In this document: one piece after another, positions 24,612-32,453 of the stretch
Layout of the letters: every line of letters begins with the position of its first letter
Position numbering within the stretch: the stretch's first letter is position 1
DNA from: JAGOUA01 sp964428975
GTDB lineage: Bacteria > Patescibacteriota > Patescibacteriia > 2-12-FULL-60-25
NCBI GenBank assembly: GCA_964428975.1
Contig: CAYSAI010000009.1
Location: forward strand, 1-37,680
Direction: 5' to 3'
Length of the DNA: 37,680 bases
Made by a program: the position numbers and the translations under genes
The notes under the pieces: generated by a model
The model's input: the letters and a program-made list of their open reading frames with translations, nothing else
Told to the model about the DNA's origin: nothing
Databases searched by the model: none

Positions 24612-26498
24612 ATGCCCTTTACCCCCCAAAAACCTCCGTCCGCTCTTGATCCAGAGCGCGTCCTCGCGAGCGGCGTGAAACTCGAAAAAGGCCTCTCGAA
24701 AGAGGAGCTTCGACGACGTCAGCAAGAAGAACAGGTGGCCGTTCAAGAAGAAAAAGTGTATCGGCAAGGCGTGGCGAATATCAAAGATTTGATCGCGCCC
24801 GCCTCGATGAAGGTTGATCCGTCGTTCGTACAGCTTGGTGATGTGTATTGTCGGACGCTGTTTGTGGTTACCTATCCGCGCTATCTTTCTGTGGGATGGG
24901 CGTCGCCGCTCATCAATTTGAGTACGCAGCTCGATATTTCGATGTTTTTCTATCCGATTCCTTCGGAAGTTATCTTAAAACAACTGAAACGCAAAGTGGG
25001 TATTTTAGAGGCGCAAGTTTCCTCTGATGCGGAAACGGGAAAGCCACGCGATCCGCAAACAGAAACGGCTCTTCGCGACGTGGAACAGCTGCGTGATGAT
25101 CTAACGCAAGGGATCGAGCACTTTTTTCAGTTCGCGTTCTATTGTACGTTCTATTCAACCGATCGCGTTGAGCTTGATCGCGTGACGGCAAGTGTGGAAA
25201 GCACATTTGGGTCGATGTTGATTTACACGAAACGCGCGTTCTATCAGTCTGAACAGGGCTTTAACTCGACGATGCCCGTTGGCAACGACGAACTCCAAAT
25301 TTCGTTCAACATGAGTACGTCGCCGATTGCGTCGTCATTTCCGTTTACGTCGGCAGAACTTACGTCAGACAACGGCATCTTGTATGGCATCAACCGTCAC
25401 AATAACTCACTGATCTTGTTTGATCGATTTTCTTTGCAGAACGCGAACGCCGTTATTTTTGCGACATCTGGCGCAGGAAAAAGCTACGCCGTGAAACTCG
25501 AGATCGTGCGCGCGATGATGATGGGTGTTGAGGTGATCGTGATCGATCCAGAGATGGAATACAAGAACCTTTCTGATGCGGTCGGCGGAACCTATATCAG
25601 TATTTCGCTCGCGTCAAAAGCGAAGATTAATCCGTTTGATCTCCCTCGTCCTATGGGCGAGACGTATCAAGTGGATGATATTATTCGCAGCGCGGTTATC
25701 ACGATTAAGGGGCTTCTGCGTTTGATGCTTGGGCATGTGACGGCCATGGAAGACTCGCTTCTTGACCGCGCGCTTCTTGAAACGTACGCGAAGAAAGATA
25801 TCACGGCCGCATCCAATCTTGCCGAGGTAGAACCACCTGTTTTGCGAGATTTTCAAGACATTTTAGAGGGTATGGAAGGAACGGCGGAACTGATTATCAA
25901 ACTTGGTAAATTCACAGAAGGAACGTTTGCGGGACTGCTGAATTCGCCGACAACCGTACAAACGAACAACCAGCTGGTCGTATTTTCCGTGCGTGATTTG
26001 GAAGATGAGCTGCGTCCGCTCGCGATTTATATGATCATCAACTATATTTGGAACGTGGTGCGCTCGCAGCGAAAGAAGCGTATTCTCGTGATTGATGAGG
26101 CGTGGTGGCTGATGCAATCAGAAGATTCGGCGAAGTTTATTTTCGCGCTCGTGAAACGTTGTCGGAAGTATTTCTTGGGTATTACAACGATTACGCAAGA
26201 TGTGAACGACTTCCTTACCTCGCCGTACGGGCAGGCCATCGTGACGAACAGCTCGATGCAGCTACTGCTTAAACAGTCTCCTGCGGCGATTGATCTTATT
26301 GCGCGAACGTTTTTGCTTACGCAATCGGAGAAGTATCTCTTGCTTGAATCAGGTGTGGGAGAAGGGATTTTCTTCGCTGGGTCGAAGCATGCTGCTGTAC
26401 AAATCGTTGCGTCGTATACAGAAGATCAAATCGTCACGACAAATCCGCAACAGCTTCTTGAAATGGAAGCGCGTAAACATAAGGCGGAAGCTTCTTAA
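24612..26498 (+). CDS. virB4: VirB4-type conjugation/secretion ATPase
   Basis: 628 aa. It powers assembly or substrate transfer in type IV secretion. Residues about 1-55 are a charged helix, 55-275 the CagE/TrbE/VirB domain, then the AAA-like motor: Walker A TSGAGKS at 285-291, VIVIDPEMEY after it, Walker B ILVIDEAWW at 491-499, and a Gln/Asp-rich sensor (TITQDVNDFL). The N-terminal extension found in larger VirB4 proteins is supplied by the separate upstream gene. ATG lies 3 nt after the previous stop. Confidence 0.93.
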   Translation: MPFTPQKPPSALDPERVLASGVKLEKGLSKEELRRRQQEEQVAVQEEKVYRQGVANIKDLIAPASMKVDPSFVQLGDVYCRTLFVVTYPRYLSVGWASPLINLSTQLDISMFFYPIPSEVILKQLKRKVGILEAQVSSDAETGKPRDPQTETALRDVEQLRDDLTQGIEHFFQFAFYCTFYSTDRVELDRVTASVESTFGSMLIYTKRAFYQSEQGFNSTMPVGNDELQISFNMSTSPIASSFPFTSAELTSDNGILYGINRHNNSLILFDRFSLQNANAVIFATSGAGKSYAVKLEIVRAMMMGVEVIVIDPEMEYKNLSDAVGGTYISISLASKAKINPFDLPRPMGETYQVDDIIRSAVITIKGLLRLMLGHVTAMEDSLLDRALLETYAKKDITAASNLAEVEPPVLRDFQDILEGMEGTAELIIKLGKFTEGTFAGLLNSPTTVQTNNQLVVFSVRDLEDELRPLAIYMIINYIWNVVRSQRKKRILVIDEAWWLMQSEDSAKFIFALVKRCRKYFLGITTITQDVNDFLTSPYGQAIVTNSSMQLLLKQSPAAIDLIARTFLLTQSEKYLLLESGVGEGIFFAGSKHAAVQIVASYTEDQIVTTNPQQLLEMEARKHKAEAS

Positions 26499-26504
26499 TT
26501 TGCT

Positions 26505-27128
26505 ATGAATTTTACGACCAAGCGTTGGCTATTTCTCGCAATACTTCTTGTGGCGTTGATCGGTATTATCTGCACGATCTATTTCTTGTTCTGGAAACCG
26601 AACCAAAAAGAACGTGCGCTTGCTCCTACGCCTCAAACGCAGGCACAAGAGCCACTTCCGCAGGCAGGAACGCTTGATCCGCTTGTGTTCAAAAAACCAA
26701 CGACGCCCGCACCAGCGCCAGATAGCCCAGAGGAACAAGAGCGGAAAGCGCGTGAAGCCTTATTCCGTCGAGCGAGAGATCTCACGTCGCGAGCAGCAAC
26801 GTTCTCGAATGCGGATGGTTTTCAAGCGATCACGCAGGTGTATACCGATGCTTCTTCCGATATGCAGGCGTTTCTGGAAGAAGAACGCAAGCGTTTAGCA
26901 GAGGCACACGCCACGCTCGCGCTTCCGTATGTGCAAACGACGCGCGGCCTTACGGCGAAACTTGTCCAAGATGTAGATGTACGAAGCGCCACGGCTGTTC
27001 AAGTAGAGGTGGAAGTACAGCAGCGCATCGAAGATGGAACGAACGTTTCTACGAAGCAACGAAAAGTGGTGCTGGATCTTGCGAAACAAGGAGAGCTTTG
27101 GCTACTCACACGACTCACGTGGGATTGA
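26505..27128 (+). CDS. Single-pass membrane protein ending the secretion cluster
   Basis: 207 aa. One N-terminal helix (LFLAILLVALIGIICTIYFLF), a Pro/Gln-rich linker to about residue 80, then a helical then beta-rich soluble part. Type II single-pass topology with an outside domain is like VirB8 (NTF2-like) proteins, but no sequence motif confirms this. It follows virB4 by 6 nt in frame and is the last gene of the cluster. Confidence 0.7.
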   Translation: MNFTTKRWLFLAILLVALIGIICTIYFLFWKPNQKERALAPTPQTQAQEPLPQAGTLDPLVFKKPTTPAPAPDSPEEQERKAREALFRRARDLTSRAATFSNADGFQAITQVYTDASSDMQAFLEEERKRLAEAHATLALPYVQTTRGLTAKLVQDVDVRSATAVQVEVEVQQRIEDGTNVSTKQRKVVLDLAKQGELWLLTRLTWD

Positions 27129-27137
27129 GACGTGAAA

Positions 27138-27177
27138 CCTCACCCCCTTGCCCCCTCTCCTTCGTAAGGAGAGGGGG
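27138..27177 (-). repeat. Palindromic interspersed repeat, copy 3 (inverted, intergenic)
   Basis: Reverse complement of the element at 1-34 and 537-571, with a few changes (GGGGGCAAGGGGGTGAGG for the distal part). It fills the gap between the secretion cluster and comF. Its hairpin core CTCTCCTT-ACG-AAGGAGAG is intact. Confidence 0.85.
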
Positions 27178-27182
27178 ATCGT

Positions 27183-27833
27183 ATGATCTCTCTCCTCTAT
27201 CCTGAGCACTGTATCACGTGCGACGCGCCTCTTGAGTGGGTGTGTTCTTCGTGTATACGGCGTATTGCTTGGTTGATGGAGCCGAGAGCCGCGAAGCCTC
27301 TTCCTTCCGGACGTGGGCCTGTCGTATCGACCGTTCTTGCGTGCGCCTCGTATACCGATCCTGTCTGGCAAGCGTGTATTCGCGCGGTAAAATACGAACA
27401 GATGCACGTGCTCACGCCACGTTTGAAACACATGATCAAGTCTTGGCGTGAAGTGTTTCATGGATGGATGCTTGAGGAAGGGGAGGGCTACGCGATCGTG
27501 CCTGTTCCGACGAATCCTGCCCATCTTCTCGAACGAGGACGTGACCATATGGACGTATGGAGTGACGTGTTCGCCTCACTTCTTCCAAACGCCTGCGTGA
27601 GACGTGATCTTGCGCTTCGAACCACGTCCGATCATGCGCATGCGAAGTTCGTCCTCGAAGCTTCTCGCGAAGAAGCTGCGCAGGAAGTGTTTACGCTCAC
27701 GGGAACCGTTCCAGAGAAGGTTGTGCTCGTGGATGATGTCTACACGAGCGGCGCCACGCTTCAAACGCTCGCGCGACTTTTTCAAGAACAGGGCACGCGT
27801 GAGGTGCAAATACTCGTCGCGGCGATCAGCTAA
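27183..27833 (+). CDS. comF: ComF family phosphoribosyltransferase-like protein
   Basis: 216 aa. ComF proteins act in the cytosol in DNA uptake for transformation, with a zinc ribbon and a PRTase fold. Four cysteines at 10, 13, 21 and 24 (CITC, CSSC) form the ribbon, AVKYEQ is the family helix, and VVLVDDVYTSGATL (180-193) is the PRPP loop. The gene has its own space after the repeat and has no clear promoter, so it may extend the transcript of the secretion cluster. Confidence 0.92.
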   Translation: MISLLYPEHCITCDAPLEWVCSSCIRRIAWLMEPRAAKPLPSGRGPVVSTVLACASYTDPVWQACIRAVKYEQMHVLTPRLKHMIKSWREVFHGWMLEEGEGYAIVPVPTNPAHLLERGRDHMDVWSDVFASLLPNACVRRDLALRTTSDHAHAKFVLEASREEAAQEVFTLTGTVPEKVVLVDDVYTSGATLQTLARLFQEQGTREVQILVAAIS

Positions 27834-27841
27834 GAGCTCTC

Positions 27842-27870
27842 TTGCATGAATACCCCCCTAGGGGTATGCT
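27842..27870 (+). promoter_or_regulatory. Promoter of the copper operon
   Basis: TTGCAT (27842-27847), exactly 17-nt spacer, TATGCT (27865-27870). The -10 ends 6 nt before the csoR ATG, so the mRNA should be leaderless. Confidence 0.85.
27850..27867. promoter_or_regulatory. CsoR operator
   Basis: ATACCCCCCTAGGGGTAT, a G-tract palindrome of the CsoR type, fills the promoter spacer and touches the -10. CsoR bound here would block RNA polymerase, and Cu(I) would release it. Confidence 0.9.
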
Positions 27871-27876
27871 TTTTGT

Positions 27877-28140
27877 ATGAACAAAGACACACCAAAACTC
27901 CTTCGACGGCTCAAGATTATCGAAGGACAAATTCGAGGGTTGCAAGACATGCTTGTGAATGAGGCCTATTGCATCGACGTCATCACGCAAACATCTGCCG
28001 TGAAACAAGCGCTTTCGAAGGTGGAAGATGCACTGCTTCTGCACCATCTTTCGCATTGTGCCATCAATCAAATCAAAAGCGGGAAAGAGCAAAAAGCCGT
28101 GGGAGAAATCTTAAAAGTCTATCAACTAAAAAGAAAATAG
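27877..28140 (+). CDS. csoR: Copper-sensing transcriptional repressor CsoR
   Basis: 87 aa, all-helical. The Cu(I) ligands C32, H57 and C61 keep the exact spacing of M. tuberculosis CsoR (Cys, +25 His, +4 Cys). KLLRRLKIIEGQIRGLQDML is the DNA-binding-face helix of the family. It autoregulates through the operator in its own promoter, then copA follows after 1 nt. Confidence 0.95.
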   Translation: MNKDTPKLLRRLKIIEGQIRGLQDMLVNEAYCIDVITQTSAVKQALSKVEDALLLHHLSHCAINQIKSGKEQKAVGEILKVYQLKRK

Positions 28141-28141
28141 T

Positions 28142-30436
28142 ATGATTTCAAGTACCTATCCGGTGAAGGGCATGCACTGCGCGTCGTGTGCCGGTATCAT
28201 CGAGAAAACGCTTGCGAAGGTGGAAGGCGTTCATGCTGTGGAAGTAAACATCGTCACAGAAGCAGCAAAAATAACGTTTGACGACGCAAGAATATCACCA
28301 GAGGAACTTTCACAAAAGATCGAACCGCTTGGGTATACGCTTGTCATACAGCAAACAGCCTCAGAGATGGGCATGAGCACGGATGAACACGCTATGCATC
28401 TTGGTTTAGGGCAATCGAAACACGAGAAGCTCGCAGAACTCGCGACGATGCGCTCGATGCTCTTTTCCATCTTACCGCTTGCTGTATTCAGCATCTTGAT
28501 GATGGGATGGGATATGCTTCTTACTATTCAGGAACGTACAGCGCCAAACGTTGTCCTGAAAGAATTTTTTCATCATCTTTTGCCGATCTTCGCGACGTAT
28601 GCGTTGTTTGTGGTGGGCAAGCCGTATCTTCTTGGCGTGTATCGTTTTATGCGGTACGGCAAGGCGAATATGGATACGCTCATTGGTATTGGTACGCTCG
28701 CGGCATTCCTCTTTAGCTTTACGCTTTCTGCGTTTGAAGAGCCGCTACGCGCATTCATCAACGTTGATCAGATGTACTACGACGTAACGATTGTCGTGAT
28801 CGCCTTTATCACGTTAGGAAAATATCTCGAAGCGCGATCAAAGCTCAAAACAGGGGATGCAATCGAAGCATTGCTCAATCTACAAGCGAAAACCGCGATC
28901 GTGATACGCGATGGTGAGCAAAAAGAACTTCCTCTTCAAGAGGTGGTGGTGGGAGATGTGCTTGCGCTCAAGCCCGGATCGCATGTGCCCGTTGATGGGG
29001 TGGTGACAGAAGGGAGTACGTTCGTGGACGAATCTATGATTACGGGTGAACCGATGCCCGTCGAAAAACGTGTGGGGGACACGGTGATCGCGGGAACGAT
29101 GAATACCACAGGATCTGTGCTTTTTCGTGCGACGAAGGTAGGAGCAGACACGCTTCTCGCGCAGATGATTAAGATGGTGGAAGAAGCGCAGGGTTCGCGC
29201 GCGCCGATCCAAGGGCTCGCGGACAAGATTTCGTCCGTATTTGTACCGATCGTTCTCGTGATCGCGTGTGTGTCACTCTTTGGATGGCTGCTTTTTGGAA
29301 CGGCCTCGCTCGGCTTCTCGCAGGCGCTGTCGTTTGGTCTTGTATCGTTCGTGAGCGTGCTTGTGATCGCGTGCCCGTGTGCGCTTGGCCTCGCGACACC
29401 GACGGCGATTATCGTGGGAGTGGGGAAGGGCGCGCAAGAGGGGATTCTCGTGAAAGATGCGGCTACGCTTGAAAAACTGCATCACGCGACGGTGGTGGTG
29501 GTAGATAAGACGGGAACGCTCACGAAAGGCAAACCAGAGCTTGTGGTGTTTCAGGTGATGGATGCGCAAGAGGAAAGCGTGGCTCTTTCGATACTTGCGT
29601 CGTTGGAAACGCTCAGCGAGCATCCGATTGCTCACGCGATTCTGACGTATGCGAAAGAGCAGAAAGCTTCTCTGCGAGAAGTACGCGAGTTTGAACTTCT
29701 TGAAGGAAAGGGCGTAAAAGGCTCGATGGATGGCAAGATGTACTACGCAGGCAACGCAACACTGATGAAAGAGCAGGCTATCACGTTTGATGAAGCGATG
29801 GTTGAAAAAGCCACGCTTGCGGGAGGAACGCCGGTGTTTCTTGCAAGCGATCACACGTTGCTTGCGAGCGTGATGGTGGCTGATGCGCTCAAACCAGAGG
29901 CAAAACAAGCGGTTGCGGATCTTCATGCGGTTGGCATGAAGGTGGTGATGCTGACGGGGGATAGTAAGAATACAGCGCAAGCGATTGCGTCGCAGGTGGG
30001 GGTGGATGAAGCGGTGGGCGAGATGCTTCCGCAGGATAAGCTCGCGTACATCAAACAGCTTCAAGCGAAGGGCGAGATCGTGGTGATGACGGGCGATGGG
30101 GTGAATGATGCGCCAGCCCTCGCACAAGCGGACGTTGGAATTGCGATGGCGACGGGGACGGACGTCGCGATTCAATCGGCGGGTATTGTTCTTTTGCGCG
30201 GGGATATTTCGAAACTTGTGAAAGCGGTGCATCTTTCGCGCCTAACCATGCGCGGCATCAAACAAAACTTGTTCTGGGCGTTCGTGTATAATCTCGTGGG
30301 GATTCCTCTCGCGAGCGGCGTGCTCTATCCTGTCTTTGGTTGGCTGTTGAACCCGGTATTTGCGGGTTTCGCGATGGCACTTTCAAGCGTCTCTGTCGTG
30401 ATGAACTCACTTCGTCTCACGAGAAAAAAACTCTAA
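28142..30436 (+). CDS. copA: Copper-exporting P1B-type ATPase
   Basis: 764 aa. Pumps Cu(I) out of the cytosol. One N-terminal HMA domain (GMHCASC, C13 and C16), then helices, the actuator TGEP (301-304), the CPC membrane site at 411-413 (CPCALGLATP), the phosphorylated D455 in DKTGT, SEHPIA (H494), GDGVND at 651-656, and C-terminal YN and MALSS in the last helices. All Cu(I)-type (P1B-1) residues are present. Start is 1 nt after csoR, with only a single HMA domain instead of two. Confidence 0.96.
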   Translation: MISSTYPVKGMHCASCAGIIEKTLAKVEGVHAVEVNIVTEAAKITFDDARISPEELSQKIEPLGYTLVIQQTASEMGMSTDEHAMHLGLGQSKHEKLAELATMRSMLFSILPLAVFSILMMGWDMLLTIQERTAPNVVLKEFFHHLLPIFATYALFVVGKPYLLGVYRFMRYGKANMDTLIGIGTLAAFLFSFTLSAFEEPLRAFINVDQMYYDVTIVVIAFITLGKYLEARSKLKTGDAIEALLNLQAKTAIVIRDGEQKELPLQEVVVGDVLALKPGSHVPVDGVVTEGSTFVDESMITGEPMPVEKRVGDTVIAGTMNTTGSVLFRATKVGADTLLAQMIKMVEEAQGSRAPIQGLADKISSVFVPIVLVIACVSLFGWLLFGTASLGFSQALSFGLVSFVSVLVIACPCALGLATPTAIIVGVGKGAQEGILVKDAATLEKLHHATVVVVDKTGTLTKGKPELVVFQVMDAQEESVALSILASLETLSEHPIAHAILTYAKEQKASLREVREFELLEGKGVKGSMDGKMYYAGNATLMKEQAITFDEAMVEKATLAGGTPVFLASDHTLLASVMVADALKPEAKQAVADLHAVGMKVVMLTGDSKNTAQAIASQVGVDEAVGEMLPQDKLAYIKQLQAKGEIVVMTGDGVNDAPALAQADVGIAMATGTDVAIQSAGIVLLRGDISKLVKAVHLSRLTMRGIKQNLFWAFVYNLVGIPLASGVLYPVFGWLLNPVFAGFAMALSSVSVVMNSLRLTRKKL

Positions 30437-30448
30437 ACGTTTCTTCGT

Positions 30449-31471
30449 ATGTCACAAACACACACCTTTTATCTGCAAGGAATGCACTGCAAAGCGTGCG
30501 AACTACTCACAAAACAAACGCTTGAAGAACAAGCGCATATTTCTTGCGCGAATTGTTCGCTCGTGACTGGTTCGCTTGAAGTGGTGGGGGAGTTTGGCGA
30601 GAAAAGCTCGCAGGAGATTGCGGAGGAACTCACGAAAACGCTTGAAAAACATGGCTACGCGGTGGCTCTCGAGAAATCGGTACGCACACCCGCTTGGCGA
30701 GAGTTTTTCCTTGCTGTACCGCTTGCGCTGGGGCTTCTCTTGATATTTGCCCTGCTGCAGATGCTCGGCATCGTCAATCTCGTGAATACGAGTCATGTGA
30801 CCTATGGAACGGCGTTCGTGATTGGTGTGATTGCCTCGCTTTCCTCGTGTATGGCGGTCGTGGGAGGGCTTGTCCTCTCGCTTTCCGCGACGTTTGTGCA
30901 GCACGGAGCTTCGTGGAAGCCGCACGCGCTCTTTCATGGAGGAAGGCTCGTGACGTTTTTCGCGCTTGGTGGATTGATTGGGGCGCTGGGATCGCTTTGG
31001 CGATTGGGGATGATGGGCACGCTCGTGCTTGGGCTCATCGTCGCAGGAGTGATGCTTCTTTTGGGGCTGCAACTTCTTGATATCTTCTCATTTACGAAAA
31101 AGCTCTCTCTCACCATGCCGAAAGCGCTCTCGCAGAAGGCACTTCGTTTAACAAAGTTCAACTCAACGTTCACGCCGCTTCTCGCGGGGCTTGTCACGTT
31201 CATCTTGCCGTGCGGATTTACGCAGTCGATGCAGGTGTATACGCTTTCGACGGGGAGCTTTCTCGCGGGAGGGTTCACGATGCTCGCGTTCGCGCTTGGA
31301 ACGTTTCCTGTGCTTGCACTGATGAGTTTTGGCGCATTTCGCTTTCAGGGGCATCCGCAGGCGGGAGTCTTCTTCAAAACGGCGGGGCTTCTCGTGGTCG
31401 CATTCGCCTTGTTTAATGGGTTGAATAGCTTGGTCGCGGCAGGTATACTTCAACCATTCCTTTCTTTCTAA
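30449..31471 (+). CDS. HMA domain fused to TauE/SafE-like (COG2836) membrane protein
   Basis: 340 aa. The N-terminal metal-binding domain (residues about 5-78) carries GMHCKAC (C14, C17) and an extra CANC (C33, C36) that usual HMA domains lack. Then about six helices as in COG2836/DsbD-like proteins, with one Cys in VIASLSSCMAV and one in FILPCGF, a pair seen in DsbD-like families. Likely handles copper or thiol redox at the membrane. It follows copA by 12 nt in frame, the next gene by 3 nt. Confidence 0.85.
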   Translation: MSQTHTFYLQGMHCKACELLTKQTLEEQAHISCANCSLVTGSLEVVGEFGEKSSQEIAEELTKTLEKHGYAVALEKSVRTPAWREFFLAVPLALGLLLIFALLQMLGIVNLVNTSHVTYGTAFVIGVIASLSSCMAVVGGLVLSLSATFVQHGASWKPHALFHGGRLVTFFALGGLIGALGSLWRLGMMGTLVLGLIVAGVMLLLGLQLLDIFSFTKKLSLTMPKALSQKALRLTKFNSTFTPLLAGLVTFILPCGFTQSMQVYTLSTGSFLAGGFTMLAFALGTFPVLALMSFGAFRFQGHPQAGVFFKTAGLLVVAFALFNGLNSLVAAGILQPFLSF

Positions 31472-31474
31472 CCT

Positions 31475-31870
31475 ATGAAATTTTTAGCGCTTTCCATCTT
31501 GATCAGTGTGCTCGCGCTCGGCGGGATGGTGGTTGTGATGCAGAAAAACAGCTCTTCGCAAGAGAAAATTCCTTCTGGATCAAACGTCGCGATTGTGGAT
31601 GGCGTGCAGACCATCGTGATCACGGCGAAGGGAGGGTATACACCGCGTACAAGTATCGCGAAGGCGAATGTGCCCACAAGAATTGCCGTCAACACGAATG
31701 GAACGTTCGATTGCTCGTCGAGTCTCGTGATTCCAAGCCTGAATATCCAAAAAGATTTGCCCCCATCAGGAACGACGTCCGTAGATATTCCTCCGCAACA
31801 AGCAGGAACGAGCTTGCAAGGCCTCTGTGGTATGGGAATGTATCAGTTTACGATGAAATTTGAGGGGTAG
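31475..31870 (+). CDS. Cupredoxin-like periplasmic copper protein
   Basis: 131 aa. Signal anchor at residues about 4-20, then a beta-barrel domain with the copper-site variant seen in membrane-anchored cupredoxins: the upper Cys in TFDCSSSL, and CGMGMYQF at the C-terminus, giving Cys and Met ligands. In other bacteria such a domain is often fused to the HMA/TauE protein; here the two are separate with TAA-CCT-ATG between them. A TATACT at 31444-31449 might be an internal -10. Confidence 0.82.
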   Translation: MKFLALSILISVLALGGMVVVMQKNSSSQEKIPSGSNVAIVDGVQTIVITAKGGYTPRTSIAKANVPTRIAVNTNGTFDCSSSLVIPSLNIQKDLPPSGTTSVDIPPQQAGTSLQGLCGMGMYQFTMKFEG

Positions 31871-31872
31871 GG

Positions 31873-32298
31873 TTAGAGAAGCTGAAGCTTCTGTTGTCGT
31901 AGCTCGCTACGCGCCGCGCGGTAGTCGGGGAGGGATTTGGCGACCAAGTCCCAAAACGCGCGCGAATGGTTCATTTCTTCAAGATGACACAGCTCGTGCA
32001 CGACGATGTAGTCGGCCAATCGCGCGGGAAGGAGGGCGATTCGATAATTGAAATTGAGATTTCTCTTGCGAGAGCAACTTCCCCAGCGCGTGGATTGGTT
32101 CTTGATACGCACGGTATTGAAGGAGAAATGGTAGATCGTATTGAAATGCTCTATACGCGCGTGAACGAGGGCGAGCGCTGCGTTTTTGTGATGAGTGAAC
32201 GCTTGCGCATCGCGTACGGATTTTTTGCGACGCACGGAAAGGGCGATACGGATACGGCGTAGTCGCGTGATGAGGCGGAAGGGGAGGGATGCTTTCAT
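31873..32298 (-). CDS. Short YgjP-type metalloprotease
   Basis: 141 aa, about 100 residues shorter than the usual YgjP/DUF45 protein (and than the paralogue at 33784). The catalytic part is intact: TRWGSCSRKRNLNFNYR, then HELCHLEEMNHSRAFW with the HExxH zinc site and the third His. The N-terminal beta domain is missing. ATG 32298 has no ribosome binding site; I cannot see a clear promoter. Its stop is 2 nt from the convergent cupredoxin stop. Confidence 0.88.
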   Translation of the reverse strand: MKASLPFRLITRLRRIRIALSVRRKKSVRDAQAFTHHKNAALALVHARIEHFNTIYHFSFNTVRIKNQSTRWGSCSRKRNLNFNYRIALLPARLADYIVVHELCHLEEMNHSRAFWDLVAKSLPDYRAARSELRQQKLQLL

Positions 32299-32380
32299 GC
32301 GGGGGATATGGATAGTGTGGCAGGATTTCCGTATGGGTAGAAGGTGGGTGTGAACCTGGGTTTACGTTTTGGCGTGAATT

Positions 32381-32415
32381 TTGGACTTCTCAATCTTGAG
32401 TCTCTATGCTAGATT
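32381..32415 (+). promoter_or_regulatory. Putative promoter of the AbiE pair
   Basis: TTGGAC (32381-32386), 18-nt spacer, TATGCT (32405-32410); TGC-TAGATT (32407-32415) overlaps as an alternative extended -10. The leader to ATG 32454 would be 35-40 nt. Confidence 0.5.
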
Positions 32416-32453
32416 ATGGTTGTTATCAATTAGTTAGCAATATTGCTACTTTT

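Noticed and set aside
24590..24630. Frameshift or assembly error splitting VirB4
   Set aside because: The frame is the same on both sides, the stop is clean and similar junctions recur in this window; CPR clusters commonly have a separate TraC-like piece as far as I know.
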